From the NCBI GenBank assembly GCA_965242795.1, contig OZ251505.1:1860001-1924000 (forward strand): a stretch of 64,000 nucleotides of DNA, read 5' to 3'. Of the stretch, positions 18,413 to 26,781 are shown in pieces (within the stretch, counting starts at the first letter, position 1; every line of letters begins with the position of its first letter). A model generated the notes under the pieces. It was not told the DNA's origin and ran no database searches. It saw only the letters and a list, made by a program, of their open reading frames with translations. The DNA is from Bin18 sp965242795 (GTDB lineage Bacteria; Desulfobacterota; Binatia; Bin18). Both the position numbers and the translations under genes were made by a program.

Positions 18413-18767
18413 ATGACCGGAATCTGCGGATCCCTGTTACGCGAGAGTGCCTCGCACGGGCTGGACGTCATGCGAGTGGCGCTTGCCAATTACGGGCCCG
18501 ATGTCACGATGTGGACGGAGGGTGTCGTCGGCCTTGGTGCTCGGTCCGGGGAGGGGGCGACGCCGAACCAGGATGTGCTTCGACCCTGAAGTTGGTCTCG
18601 CGCGTGTCGCGGACGCCCGCCTTGATGACCAAGACACGCTGTGCCACGCGCCGGGCGTCCCACACCCCGACCGCGTCGCCACGAGTGACGGCGACCTTCT
18701 CCTCCGAGTCTATGCGCGCTGAGGGCGGGCGCGTCCGCACTGCCTGCTCGGCGACATCCTGCGGGGG
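18413..18767 (+). pseudogene. Asparagine-synthetase-type amidotransferase domain, remnant
   Basis: The frame starts MTGICGSLLRESA and continues ALANYGPDVTMWTEGVVGLGA, the N-terminal class II glutamine-amidotransferase pattern of AsnB-like proteins. After a frameshift near 18545 it resumes as VADARLDDQDTLCHA and GVPHPDRVATSDGDLLLRVY, again AsnB-like. It then meets a stop (18720) and LLGDIL, where it runs into oxygenase sequence. The synthetase domain is gone. Such AsnB homologues include lasso-peptide cyclases and other amide-forming RiPP enzymes. Confidence 0.65.
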
Positions 18768-19244
18768 TAAGGGAGAGTTCTCCGCGGCGCTCGACACGTA
18801 TCGGCGCCTGCACGCGGCGGACCCTGCCCATCCGACCGCGGCATGGCTGGTCTCAGTCCTGCGTGGCGGCAGGGTGCCGCCTGCAACGCCGCCGGGTCTC
18901 CGGCCCGTGCCGTTCGTACGGCTGACGAATTTCCTGACGCCGGCGCAGCAGAAGTGGCTGTCCACGGAGGTCCTGACAGGGCGCGCGATTCGTCCCCGCG
19001 AAGGTGGGCAAGGGCAACCTGAGGCGTGAGCCTCGCACCGCCTGGGTGGCGGACAGGGAGATGGTGCGGGCCGTTCGCCGCCGGTTCGGTTCGAAACTCC
19101 GCAGCGTGCCGCCGCACGTACAGGCGCGGTTGCGAATTTCCCGGTGACGCTCTCCACGAGATCACCCCCGTCGAGTGCGACACGCAAGATTTCGAGGACG
19201 GAAGGTTCACCGTGAACGGCTGGGTCCATTCGCGTGACGGATGA
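18768..19244 (+). pseudogene. Second TPR plus 2OG-Fe(II) oxygenase remnant
   Basis: A degraded paralogue of the gene at 17323-18399. It begins with a TPR unit (KGEFSAALDTYRRL), then FVRLTNFLTPAQQ. A frameshift near 19000 leads to REPRTAWVADREMV, after which the central part including the iron-binding HxD is deleted. The end resumes as ALHEITPVECDTQDFEDGRFTV, matching the first copy. It cannot be catalytic. It is fused to the AsnB-like remnant near the shared LLGD sequence. Confidence 0.65.
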
Positions 19245-19262
19245 GGAGAACGGAGCGCTGTG

Positions 19263-19946
19263 TCACTCCGGAGCACAGCGCGACAACACGCCGGGCAGTT
19301 CGGCCACGCTGGGCAGGACGTAATCGGCGCCCTCCTGGTGCAGGATGGCGGCGGTGCTCGTGCCGGTCAGCACGCCGACGGTCGGCAGCCCCGCGGCCTT
19401 GCCGGCCTGGATGTCGATGGGCGAGTCGCCGACGTACACCGCGGCGCCCGGGTCGAGGTGCAGTGCGGCTAGGCAGGTGACGAGCGGCTCCGGGTGCGGC
19501 TTGTGGTGCCGGACGTCCTCGCGCCCGACGATGGCGCCGAACAGGTGGCGTACACCCCACGTGTCCAGAAACGGCAGCGCACGGCCCGACGAGGTGGCGA
19601 TGCCGAGCCGGAATCCCCGCCCGTGCAGGTCGTGCAGGAGCGCCACGCTGCCCGGAATCGCCTCGGTCTCTTCGTGATAACGGCGCAACCACTCGTCCAT
19701 GCGGCTATCCTGGATACGCCGCACCGTGGCCGCAACGTCGGGATAGCCGGACGGAAAGAGTTGCTCCAGCGGGGACGGATGGCCGACGCGCATCAGGGTA
19801 TAGACGTCCTCGCGCGGCCGGGGAGGGAGTCCGGCTAGGCGCAGTACCTCCAGCGCGACCTCGTAGAACAGCTCGACCGACCCGGCCAACGTGCCGTCCA
19901 CGTCGAAGAGGATGCCCTGCACGCGGAGCCGGCCGGTCCCGCTCAT
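19263..19946 (-). CDS. HAD-family phosphatase (phosphoglycolate phosphatase-like)
   Basis: A 227-residue haloacid-dehalogenase hydrolase. Motif I is FDVDGTLAGS (nucleophile Asp near residue 14), motif II IATSSGRA, motif III the Lys of HHKPHPEP, and motif IV VGDSPIDIQAG. The cap sits between I and II. Phosphoglycolate or pyrophosphate are likely substrate types but not proven. Its ATG overlaps the coaE stop as ATGA, so translation is coupled. Confidence 0.88.
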   Translation of the reverse strand: MSGTGRLRVQGILFDVDGTLAGSVELFYEVALEVLRLAGLPPRPREDVYTLMRVGHPSPLEQLFPSGYPDVAATVRRIQDSRMDEWLRRYHEETEAIPGSVALLHDLHGRGFRLGIATSSGRALPFLDTWGVRHLFGAIVGREDVRHHKPHPEPLVTCLAALHLDPGAAVYVGDSPIDIQAGKAAGLPTVGVLTGTSTAAILHQEGADYVLPSVAELPGVLSRCAPE

Positions 19947-20539
19947 CCGTCGAGCCCGTGCCACGCGGTTTCGACTTGCCGCCGCAGCGCTTCAAGCGAG
20001 CCGGCGTTGCGGATGACCAAGTCGGCGTGGCGGCGGCGCTCGGCGTCGGACAATTGGCTGGCGGTCCGCGCTTCGATGTCGCGGGCAGGCAGACCGCGTT
20101 GCGCGGCCACGCGCGCGACCACTGCGGACCGCGGGGTTTCGACGACCCACACGACGTCCGTGAGCGGCAGCCAGTTCGCCTCGACGAGCACCGCGGCCTC
20201 GACCACGATGGGCGAACGGAAACCCGCGGCGCGCTTGGCCGCGATGCGACGTCCGATCTCGTCGAACATCAGCGGGTGCACGATCGCGTTGAGCCGCGCC
20301 AACGCCTCGTCGCTGCCGAAGACGATGCCGCCCAGCTTCTTGCGGTCGATGCTGTGGTCCGCGGCCAGAATCTCCGCGCCGAACGCGGCGACCACCTGCC
20401 GCCACGCCGCCATATCCGGGCGGTATATGTCGTGGCCGACCTTGTCGGCGTCGATCACCCACGCCCCCAATTCGTCCAGCATGGCCGACACCGCGCTTTT
20501 ACCCGAGCCGATGCCGCCGGTGAGTCCGATCGTCTTCAT
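19943..20539 (-). CDS. coaE: Dephospho-CoA kinase
   Basis: Phosphorylates dephospho-CoA, the last step of coenzyme A synthesis. It has 198 residues, with P-loop GGIGSGKS at residues 8-15, the DADKVGHDIY block, the conserved LNAIVHP, and VVWVVETP. Length is normal. It is first of a two-gene unit with the HAD phosphatase. Confidence 0.95.
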   Translation of the reverse strand: MKTIGLTGGIGSGKSAVSAMLDELGAWVIDADKVGHDIYRPDMAAWRQVVAAFGAEILAADHSIDRKKLGGIVFGSDEALARLNAIVHPLMFDEIGRRIAAKRAAGFRSPIVVEAAVLVEANWLPLTDVVWVVETPRSAVVARVAAQRGLPARDIEARTASQLSDAERRRHADLVIRNAGSLEALRRQVETAWHGLDG

Positions 20540-20660
20540 ATCCGTTCCGCTGCGGGTGCGTTGTCGGCAGGCCCGGTTGTGTCAGACCGGTCGGGCCGTC
20601 GCAAGAGCGATGGCCGCTGCTGCACTCCGCCTCGTCGGCTGGGTGAGGATATCCGTTTAC

Positions 20661-20780
20661 CTTCCCCCTCTCCTCAACCCTCCCCCACCAAGGGGAAGGG
20701 GGGCAGGAAAGAAACGGCGAGTAGTTTGGTATTCCACAGTACCGGTTCTACCCCCTCTCCCTTCGTGGGAGAGGGGGTTA
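20661..20780. repeat. Two palindromic CCCTCTCC-family repeats
   Basis: One copy at about 20661-20703 (CCCCTCTCC ... AAGGGGAAGGGG) and one at 20750-20780 (CCCCCTCTCCCTTCGTGGGAGAGGGGG, a perfect long stem) lie 45 nt apart upstream of the alpha/beta hydrolase and coaE genes. Confidence 0.7.
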
Positions 20781-20881
20781 CCCGGGCTATTTGACAAGCA
20801 GCGCCCCACCTCCCGGACCGTCCGCTTCTTTCCCTTCCGGGATCGTGGTATCAGGGCGGGCGCATTCATACCGGAGGACCC

Positions 20882-21655
20882 ATGCCGTACGCCGAAGTCT
20901 GCGGAACCCGCCTGTTCTACGAGGACGTTGGGGAGGGGACGCCGTTGCTGCTCCTGCCCGGTGCGCTGGGCACGGGCCGTTCGGATTTCGGCCCGCAGTT
21001 GGACGCGCTGCCGCGCCGCGGGGTGCGCGTCATCTCCCCGGACCCGCGCGGCTATGGGAAGTCCCGACCGCCGCAGCGGGATTTCCCGATCGACTTCTAC
21101 CAGCGCGACGCGCGCGATTTCGCCACGCTGATGGAGAAGCTGGACTGTCCGCGTTACGCCCTGGGCGGCTGGAGCGACGGGGCGATCACCAGCCTGTTCC
21201 TGGCGCTGGACCGGCCCGCGTGCGTCACCCGTTTGGCGTTGTGGGGCGGCAACGCCTACGTCACCCAGGACGACATCGACGCGTACGAGACGACACGGTC
21301 GCTCGCGGACTGGTCGCCGCGCGCCGCGGCCCCCATGCGGGAACTGTACGGTGACGACTTCCAACCGCTGTGGTCGGGCTGGTGCGACGTGCAGCAAGCG
21401 TTGCTGGCCGCGGGCGGCGACCTGTGCCGGGAGCGGCTGTCGGAGATCCGCTGCCCCACGCTGTTGCTGCACGGCGAGAACGATCCGCTGGTGCCGGTCT
21501 TCCACGCCCATTTTCTGCGGCAGCACATCGCGGACGCCCGTCTGCACGTCTTTCCGGGCGGCAAGCACAGCATTCATCTCGCGCAGGCCGACGAGTTCAA
21601 CGCCTTGCTCGGCGCCTTTCTGGTGCCGGAATCCGTCGGCCCTGCAAAGCCATAG
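20882..21655 (+). CDS. Alpha/beta-fold hydrolase
   Basis: A 257-residue hydrolase resembling the valacyclovir-hydrolase/BPHL group. The nucleophile elbow is GGWSDG (Ser near residue 100), the oxyanion-hole loop LLLPGALG is near 20-27, the acid is in HGENDPLVP, and His is in GGKHSIHL. GGAGGACC precedes the ATG. Natural substrate is unknown; the isomerase gene follows 48 nt on. Confidence 0.9.
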   Translation: MPYAEVCGTRLFYEDVGEGTPLLLLPGALGTGRSDFGPQLDALPRRGVRVISPDPRGYGKSRPPQRDFPIDFYQRDARDFATLMEKLDCPRYALGGWSDGAITSLFLALDRPACVTRLALWGGNAYVTQDDIDAYETTRSLADWSPRAAAPMRELYGDDFQPLWSGWCDVQQALLAAGGDLCRERLSEIRCPTLLLHGENDPLVPVFHAHFLRQHIADARLHVFPGGKHSIHLAQADEFNALLGAFLVPESVGPAKP

Positions 21656-21703
21656 CGCGATCGGAGGATGGTTCGGCGCCCGGGCGAACGGAAGGAGAGC
21701 AGC

Positions 21704-22315
21704 ATGGCCAAGGTGGAATTCTTCTACGATTATTCGAGCCCGTGGACGTACTTGGCGTTCACCAAAATCGACGGGATCTGTCGCAAGCATGGCGCGGAAC
21801 TGGAATGGCGCCCGTTTCTGGTCGGTGGGGTGTTCAACACCGTCAACCCGTCCGTGTACGAATTCCGCGAGCGCGGCGTCCCGGCCAAGCAGGCGTACTC
21901 TCAGAAGGACCTGCGCGATTGGGCGCGCTACTACGGGCTGGCGATCACGATGCCGCCCAGCGTGTTTCCGGTGAACTCGGTCAAGGCGCTGCGCGGGGCG
22001 CTCGTCGCGTTGGAGCACCCGGACACCTTCCTGCCCTACAGCCACCGCGTCTTCGAGACCTATTGGGGCGAGGACAAGGACATCAGCCGGACCGACGTGC
22101 TGCTCGACATCGTCGCACAGGTCGGCCTGGATTCGGACGAGTTCCTGACCAAAATTCAGGACCAGACGTACAAGGACCGCGTGCGCGCCAACACCGACGA
22201 GGTGATCGCGCGCGGCGGGTTCGGCACGCCGACGATCTACGTCGACCGCGACTCGATGTATTTCGGAAACGACCGCCTGGTGCTGGTCGAGGATGAATTG
22301 GCGCGCGGGGCCTGA
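21704..22315 (+). CDS. DsbA-family 2-hydroxychromene-2-carboxylate isomerase-like protein
   Basis: A 203-residue thioredoxin-fold protein of the HCCA-isomerase/kappa-GST group, used in aromatic-compound breakdown. Blocks are FYDYSSPWTYLAF at residues 5-17, WRPFLVGGVF, and GFGTPTIYVD near the end; the Ser after DY is the usual glutathione-contact position. The start at 21704 follows AAGGAGAG. A longer start at 21668 lacks homology. It is likely co-transcribed with the preceding hydrolase. Confidence 0.88.
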   Translation: MAKVEFFYDYSSPWTYLAFTKIDGICRKHGAELEWRPFLVGGVFNTVNPSVYEFRERGVPAKQAYSQKDLRDWARYYGLAITMPPSVFPVNSVKALRGALVALEHPDTFLPYSHRVFETYWGEDKDISRTDVLLDIVAQVGLDSDEFLTKIQDQTYKDRVRANTDEVIARGGFGTPTIYVDRDSMYFGNDRLVLVEDELARGA

Positions 22316-22341
22316 CCGCTTCGGTCGTCGAACGAAAAAGA

Positions 22342-22372
22342 GCAGCCGACTCGTCTCGGCTGCCCTTTTTTT
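22342..22372 (+). terminator. Rho-independent terminator, probably bidirectional
   Basis: GCAGCCGA (22342-22349) pairs with TCGGCTGC (22356-22363) around a 6-nt loop and is followed by CCTTTTTTT. AAAAAG precedes the stem, so it can also serve the convergent ferredoxin gene ending at 22399. Confidence 0.88.
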
Positions 22373-22398
22373 GTCGGGGATTTTCGGGGGCGCGGTCG

Positions 22399-22752
22399 TC
22401 AGCCGTCCCAGCCCCACTTCTGTTTGTTCTCGGCGATCTGGTCCGCGGTCGGGTGTTCGATCTTCTTGTGGGCGGCGACCTCGAAGTCGGCCTCGTCGTC
22501 GACCATGGCGTAGTTGAGCGGAGTGTCGTCGGCGAACGTGTCGGGCACGGCCACTTCCTCGAAAATGGCCTGCCACGGGCATTCGGGCTCGCACGCCCCG
22601 CAGTCGATGCACTCGTCCGGGTGAATGTAGAGCTGGTTGGGAAAGCGTTCGGCGTCGCTGCCGGTGTACTCGTAGATGCAATCGACGGGGCACACGGCGA
22701 CACAACCGGTGTCGACACAGTCCCGACACAGCCGCGTGATGATATAGGTCAT
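22399..22752 (-). CDS. Ferredoxin with two iron-sulfur clusters (7Fe/8Fe type)
   Basis: A 117-residue electron carrier. Residues 9-24 carry CRDCVDTGCVAVCPV, and a second motif reads CIDCGACEPECP around residues 48-59. The spacing of the first motif fits the 3Fe-4S/4Fe-4S FdxA pattern. A C-terminal extension (to KWGWDG) is typical of that group. The ATG at 22752 has AAGGAGGAG upstream. No obvious redox partner is adjacent. Confidence 0.92.
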   Translation of the reverse strand: MTYIITRLCRDCVDTGCVAVCPVDCIYEYTGSDAERFPNQLYIHPDECIDCGACEPECPWQAIFEEVAVPDTFADDTPLNYAMVDDEADFEVAAHKKIEHPTADQIAENKQKWGWDG

Positions 22753-22923
22753 CGTCTCCTCCTTGCGTCCTCGCCGGCACGCCCGCATCGGGGAAAAAGG
22801 TTCGTGCCGGGCGGCCACACGGCTATCGCATCCCATCGGCCCGGTCAATTACGGAGTTCTGCGAGAACTCACTGCCGGGCTGGAAAGCGTCTCGGTTCGA
22901 GAACCGCCCTCACCCCGCCCCTC
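22753..22923. other. Gap upstream of the ferredoxin gene
   Basis: Apart from the ferredoxin ribosome-binding site I see no gene or clear motif here. Confidence 0.4.
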
Positions 22924-23256
22924 TCACTCGATCCCTGCGCCTGTGGTGCCTTGAGCTTGTCGAAAGGGCGAAGGGGCGATCTCAAGGGCGACTCCGACAC
23001 CCCGAAGCGGGCGATCATTCCACTGCGATACGACGACCACGGCTTCGACGTGAACGCGGCAGTCTCCGTCAAGATACCCCCGGACGCAGGCGCCGCCGAC
23101 GATGTTAGGATCGGTGATCATCAACTTTCTATGACTTCCGATCAAAAGACCGTTGGGAAAGAAAAGCAAGGCGATGGTTCTTATCCCTTCGGATATTTGC
23201 AGATCGTATCCTGTCAGGGTGGTCAACTCCGGCTCCCCGCAGACGGAAATCTCCAA
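22924..23256 (-). CDS. Hypothetical protein with repeat-encoded C-terminus
   Basis: A 110-codon frame of lower GC than its neighbours, beginning MEISVCGEPELTTLTGYD and including GGACVRGYLDGDCRVHVEAV. The last 20 or so residues come from a TTGAGCTTGTCGAA-family repeat. No family recognised. It could be a recently truncated or acquired gene, or chance; the opposite strand is also open. Confidence 0.3.
   Translation of the reverse strand: MEISVCGEPELTTLTGYDLQISEGIRTIALLFFPNGLLIGSHRKLMITDPNIVGGACVRGYLDGDCRVHVEAVVVVSQWNDRPLRGVGVALEIAPSPFRQAQGTTGAGIE
22949..22975. repeat. TTGAGCCTGTCGAA-family repeat
   Basis: CCTTGAGCTTGTCGAAAGG followed by GCGAAGG; one of at least eight copies of this dispersed element in gaps of the window. 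Confidence 0.65.
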
Positions 23257-23375
23257 GCTTTAGGGATAGACCGCCGGTGGCGAGTAGCTTTTGCCGCGGG
23301 TTTTCGGGTAAGCACGGTCAGGCGAGCAAAGGCGAACGAACCGACCGCTCCCACCATATGAAGGAGGATCCCGAT

Positions 23376-24782
23376 ATGGCCGACCTGAACGAACTGTGTA
23401 CCAAGACGCTGACCGAAGTCGCCCAATTGTTGAAGAACGAGGACGTGTCGCCGGTTGAACTGACCCGGGCCATGCTCGACCGCATCGCCGCGCTGGACGG
23501 CAGGCTTCGCAGCTATTTCACGGTGACCGCGGACCTCGCGCTGGAGCAGGCCGCGGCCGCGGAAGCGGAAATCCGGAAAGGCGCGTATCGGGGGCTGCTG
23601 CACGGCATCCCGATCGCGGTCAAGGACTTGTGTTACACCGCGGGGATTCCGACCACCGCGGCGTCGCCCATGTACGCGGACTTCACGCCCGATTTCAACG
23701 CGACCGTGGTGGACCGCTTCTATCGGGCGGGCGCGGTTCTGCTCGGCAAGCTCGCGATGACCGAGTTCGCGCTGTCCGGCTATCACCCGTCCATCGAACC
23801 GCCCGTCAACCCGTGGAGTGCGGCGCATTGGCCGGGCGCGTCGTCGAGCGGCTCGGGCGTCGCGACCGCGGCGTCGCTGTGTTTCGGCTCGCTGGGGTCG
23901 GACACCGGCGGCTCGATCCGGTTTCCATCGGCTTGCTGCGGGATCGTCGGCGTCAAGCCGACGTACGGAAAAGTCAGCCGCTACGGCGTGTTCCCCTTGG
24001 GCGAGACGCTGGACCACGTCGGGCCGATGACGCGCAGCGTGGCCGACGCCGCGGCGATCCTGCGCACGATTGCCGGCTTCGACCCGCACGACCCGACCAC
24101 GCGCCGCGAGACCGTGCGCGACTACATGGACACGCTCGGCAACGGCGCGCGCGGCCTGCGCGTCGGGGTGGACGAGCAGTATTGCAGCCGGGACGTGGAC
24201 CCCGCGGTGCGCAATGCAGTGTTGGCCGCGGTGGACGTGTTGCGCGACCTGGGGGCCGAGATTCACGAGGTGGACGTGTCGGGCATCAACGACGCAACGC
24301 CGCTGTGGTACGCGATGTGCGCCGCGGAGGCCGCGGCCGCGCACGCCGAGACGTTTCCGTCGCGCGCGGACGAGTACGGGCCGACTTTCCGCGCGTTTCT
24401 GGAACGCGGCGTCACGGTCACCGGCGCGCACTACGTCAAGGCGCACGTCGCCCGGCAGCACACGCGGCGGCTCATCGACGACACCTTGCAGACGGTGGAC
24501 ATGCTGCTGTGCCCGGCCATGCCGACGCCACCCATGCCGGTCAAGGACTTTTCGCCGCAGGCGACCTTTCCGGAGGAGCGCGCGCCAGCCCTGCTCGCGT
24601 TCACCGCGCCCATGGACCTGAGCGGCAGCCCGACCGTGACGGTGCCGTGCGGATTCTCCGAGGACGGCCTGCCGCTCGGCATGCAACTCGTCGGCCGGCA
24701 CGGCGAGGAGGGGACGATTCTGCAGGCCGCGCACGCGTACGAGCAGGCGACCGAGTGGCATACACGGCGGCCGGAAGCGTAG
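23376..24782 (+). CDS. Amidase (amidase-signature family)
   Basis: A 468-residue amidohydrolase with the Ser-cisSer-Lys triad: Lys83 in IAVKDL, cis-Ser near 156 in PGASSSGSG, and nucleophile Ser180 in SDTGGSIRFPSA. Size and layout resemble Asp-tRNA/Glu-tRNA amidotransferase subunit A, but no gatB/C neighbours exist, so a stand-alone amidase is more likely. The ATG at 23376 follows AAGGAGG; one six codons upstream is less well placed. Confidence 0.92.
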   Translation: MADLNELCTKTLTEVAQLLKNEDVSPVELTRAMLDRIAALDGRLRSYFTVTADLALEQAAAAEAEIRKGAYRGLLHGIPIAVKDLCYTAGIPTTAASPMYADFTPDFNATVVDRFYRAGAVLLGKLAMTEFALSGYHPSIEPPVNPWSAAHWPGASSSGSGVATAASLCFGSLGSDTGGSIRFPSACCGIVGVKPTYGKVSRYGVFPLGETLDHVGPMTRSVADAAAILRTIAGFDPHDPTTRRETVRDYMDTLGNGARGLRVGVDEQYCSRDVDPAVRNAVLAAVDVLRDLGAEIHEVDVSGINDATPLWYAMCAAEAAAAHAETFPSRADEYGPTFRAFLERGVTVTGAHYVKAHVARQHTRRLIDDTLQTVDMLLCPAMPTPPMPVKDFSPQATFPEERAPALLAFTAPMDLSGSPTVTVPCGFSEDGLPLGMQLVGRHGEEGTILQAAHAYEQATEWHTRRPEA

Positions 24783-24825
24783 GAATTGTGGATTTTTGAT
24801 TGTGGATTGTGGATTGCGGATTGCG
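24783..24825. repeat. 7-bp tandem repeat array (GGATTGT/C)
   Basis: Starts one base after the amidase stop codon. About five units of GGATTGT/GGATTGC with low GC. Confidence 0.75.
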
Positions 24826-24866
24826 GCGTGCTGAGCCTATCGAAGCATGGATTGCGGTGCGCTTGC

Positions 24867-25040
24867 GGTCCTTGAGCCTGTGGTCCTTGAGCCTGTCGAA
24901 AGGTCGAAGGGTATCGAAGCGTGGGCTGACGAGGACCGCGGCGGACCGGGGTGTCATCCGCGGCTTCGGTGCCCCCCTGGGAGCGCGGGCGTCCCGCCCG
25001 CTTCGGATGCGGGCCAGAGACCCGCGTTCCCAGGCAGCCG
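24867..25040. repeat. TTGAGCCTGTCGAA repeats and a GCGGGCGTCCCGCCCGC palindrome
   Basis: Two tandem copies of GTCCTTGAGCCTGT (24867-24918) are followed at about 24980-25035 by a Gly/Cys-like palindromic stretch containing GCGGGCGTCCCGCCCGC. It fills the gap between amidase and 3D-domain gene. Confidence 0.6.
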
Positions 25041-25041
25041 G

Positions 25042-25500
25042 CTATCGTTTGACTTTGACGGTCAGTTTCTGGCGGCCCCATTCGAGGGCCTGCTTGCGTG
25101 TCTTGAAATACAGGTCGATGCGCCGCGGGCCCTTGATCGCGCCGCCGGTGTCTTCGACCACGCCCTTGCCGTAGCCGGGGACCTTCATCACCGTGCCGTA
25201 CGGATAGTAGCGGGTGTCCGCGGCAATCGTGCCGTACTTGGCTTTGGTGCCGCTGGAAGTCAGGCCGACGATCTTTCGTTTGCCCTTGTTCGGACCGCTC
25301 GCCACGTAGGCGCGCCAGAACAGAATGCGCCCGCGGCGCCAGTTCGTGCTCTTCTGGTCCGACGAGTAGGCCGTGACGATCATGCTGCGCTTTTCGTAGG
25401 ACGCGCAGCCCGTCGTCAGGCAGACGGCGACGCCTATCGCCACCAACAACAGGCCCGCACCGCGCCGGCCCCCGTCTCTCCGAGCTTCACCCCACCACAT
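25042..25500 (-). CDS. 3D-domain (RlpA/MltA-like) lipoprotein
   Basis: A 152-residue envelope protein. The signal peptide ends in lipobox LTTGC (Cys32). The rest is a double-psi barrel 3D domain: TAYSSDQKST, GTIAADTRYYPYGT, and VEDTGGAIKGPRRIDLYF, containing the conserved Asp residues that give the domain its name. Related domains cleave or bind peptidoglycan glycan strands. Confidence 0.85.
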   Translation of the reverse strand: MWWGEARRDGGRRGAGLLLVAIGVAVCLTTGCASYEKRSMIVTAYSSDQKSTNWRRGRILFWRAYVASGPNKGKRKIVGLTSSGTKAKYGTIAADTRYYPYGTVMKVPGYGKGVVEDTGGAIKGPRRIDLYFKTRKQALEWGRQKLTVKVKR

Positions 25501-25630
25501 ACGCCACCTCCACCGTACCGACCCCGACTGCGCGGGGCCGGGTCAACAGGCCGCCGTTCCAACGGTCACCCGAATCGGTCGTGTCTTGATTTGATATCGA
25601 AACTGTATCGTCAGCCCGACACCCTCTCCC

Positions 25631-25660
25631 ACCCTTCGACCTTTCGACAGGCTCAAGGAC
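25631..25660. repeat. TTGAGCCTGTCGAA-family repeat, reverse orientation
   Basis: CCCTTCGACCTTTCGACAGG followed by CTCAAGGACC, in the gap between the FAH-family and 3D-domain genes. Confidence 0.65.
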
Positions 25661-25733
25661 CGGAGGGAGCGGGAACGGAAGCACGGCCCTTTCCCCTGCT
25701 CACCGACCGGACTCAAAGACCCCGATTAGCATA

Positions 25734-25776
25734 TCGCAATCCACAATCCGCAATCCACAATCGAAAATCCACAATT
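25734..25776. repeat. 7-bp tandem repeat array, reverse orientation
   Basis: CAATCCACAATCCGCAATCC and following units, the complement of GGATTGT/C, immediately downstream of the FAH-family gene end. Confidence 0.75.
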
Positions 25777-25781
25777 CCCCT

Positions 25782-26660
25782 TCAGATTCTCCCCGTCCCC
25801 TCCGGCTCCGCCACCACGTGGTTCTCCAACACTCCGAGCTTGTCGATGGCGATCTTCACCCGGTCGCCGGGCGTGAGATACTTGGGCGGTTTCATGGCGA
25901 AGCCCACGCCGCCGGGCGTGCCCGTGGAGATCACGTCCCCGGGCTCCAGCGTGAAGGCGGTGGACAGATGTTCGACCAGATCGAAGCAGTCGAACAGCAA
26001 TTGGCAGGTGTTCGAGCTTTGCCGCACCTCGCCGTTCACCCGGGTCTCGAGGTCCAGCGCGTGCGGGTCGCCCACCTCGTCCGCGGTCACCAGATAGGGG
26101 CCGAGCGGGCAGTGCGTGTCGAACGACTTGCCCATCGTGAACGTGGGCACGCGCCGCTGCCAGTCGCGCACGCTCACGTCGTGCGCGATGGTGTAGCCGG
26201 CGATGACTTCCGCGGCGCGGTTCTTGGGGACATGTCGGCAGAAGCGGCCGATCACCACCGCCAACTCGCCCTCGTAATCCACGTCGCCGGACACGCGCGG
26301 AACGTGAATGGCCGTGTCCGGGCCGGTCACCGCGGTGGACTGCTTGTTGAAGATCATGGGGTATTTCGGGGTCTGCATGCCGGTTTCGGCAATGTGGTCC
26401 CGGTAGTTGAGGCCGACCGCCAGGATTTTGGGCGGGCGCAGAATCGGAGCCTCGACGGTCACGTCCGCGAGTGCGAGTCGGGCCGCGCCGGCCTGTTCCG
26501 CGGCCTGTCGGGCCGTGGCCAGCGCCGCGGTTCCCGCGGCCAGGAAGGCGCACATCTCGGTCGGCAGGTTCGGCGCCGCGGCCGACAGATCGACGATGGC
26601 CTCGCCGTCCACCACCCCGATGCGGGCCGTGCCGGCTTGGGTGAACGTGGCGAGTTTCAT
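25782..26660 (-). CDS. Fumarylacetoacetate hydrolase family protein
   Basis: A 292-residue metal-dependent C-C hydrolase, decarboxylase or isomerase of the FAH superfamily, typical of aromatic and catechol meta-cleavage pathways. It shows AVGLNYRDHIAE, FNKQSTAVTGP, the metal ligands in VDYEGELAVVIG (Glu/Glu with a later Asp in IAHDVS), and STGTPGGVGF. The ATG at 26660 follows AAAGGAGACAC. Exact substrate not readable. Confidence 0.93.
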   Translation of the reverse strand: MKLATFTQAGTARIGVVDGEAIVDLSAAAPNLPTEMCAFLAAGTAALATARQAAEQAGAARLALADVTVEAPILRPPKILAVGLNYRDHIAETGMQTPKYPMIFNKQSTAVTGPDTAIHVPRVSGDVDYEGELAVVIGRFCRHVPKNRAAEVIAGYTIAHDVSVRDWQRRVPTFTMGKSFDTHCPLGPYLVTADEVGDPHALDLETRVNGEVRQSSNTCQLLFDCFDLVEHLSTAFTLEPGDVISTGTPGGVGFAMKPPKYLTPGDRVKIAIDKLGVLENHVVAEPEGTGRI

Positions 26661-26693
26661 GGGTGTCTCCTTTGGTTCGTCGGGTTTCTCGAC

Positions 26694-26732
26694 CTTCCCC
26701 CTCTCCCCAGCCCTCCCCCTCCAGGGGGGAGG
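26694..26732. repeat. Palindromic CCCTCTCC-family repeat
   Basis: CCCCCTCTCCCCAGCCCTCC paired with GGGGGGAGGGG, between the FAH-family and MBL-fold genes on the same strand, so it could limit read-through. Confidence 0.65.
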
Positions 26733-26781
26733 GGACGGAAAGGAAAGGAGGGAGGCGCGTTGGGCGATTGGTGCCGGGCCG

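Noticed and set aside
20657..22780. Minus-strand frame of about 700 codons
   Set aside because: Antisense to the clear alpha/beta hydrolase and DsbA-family genes; no motif.
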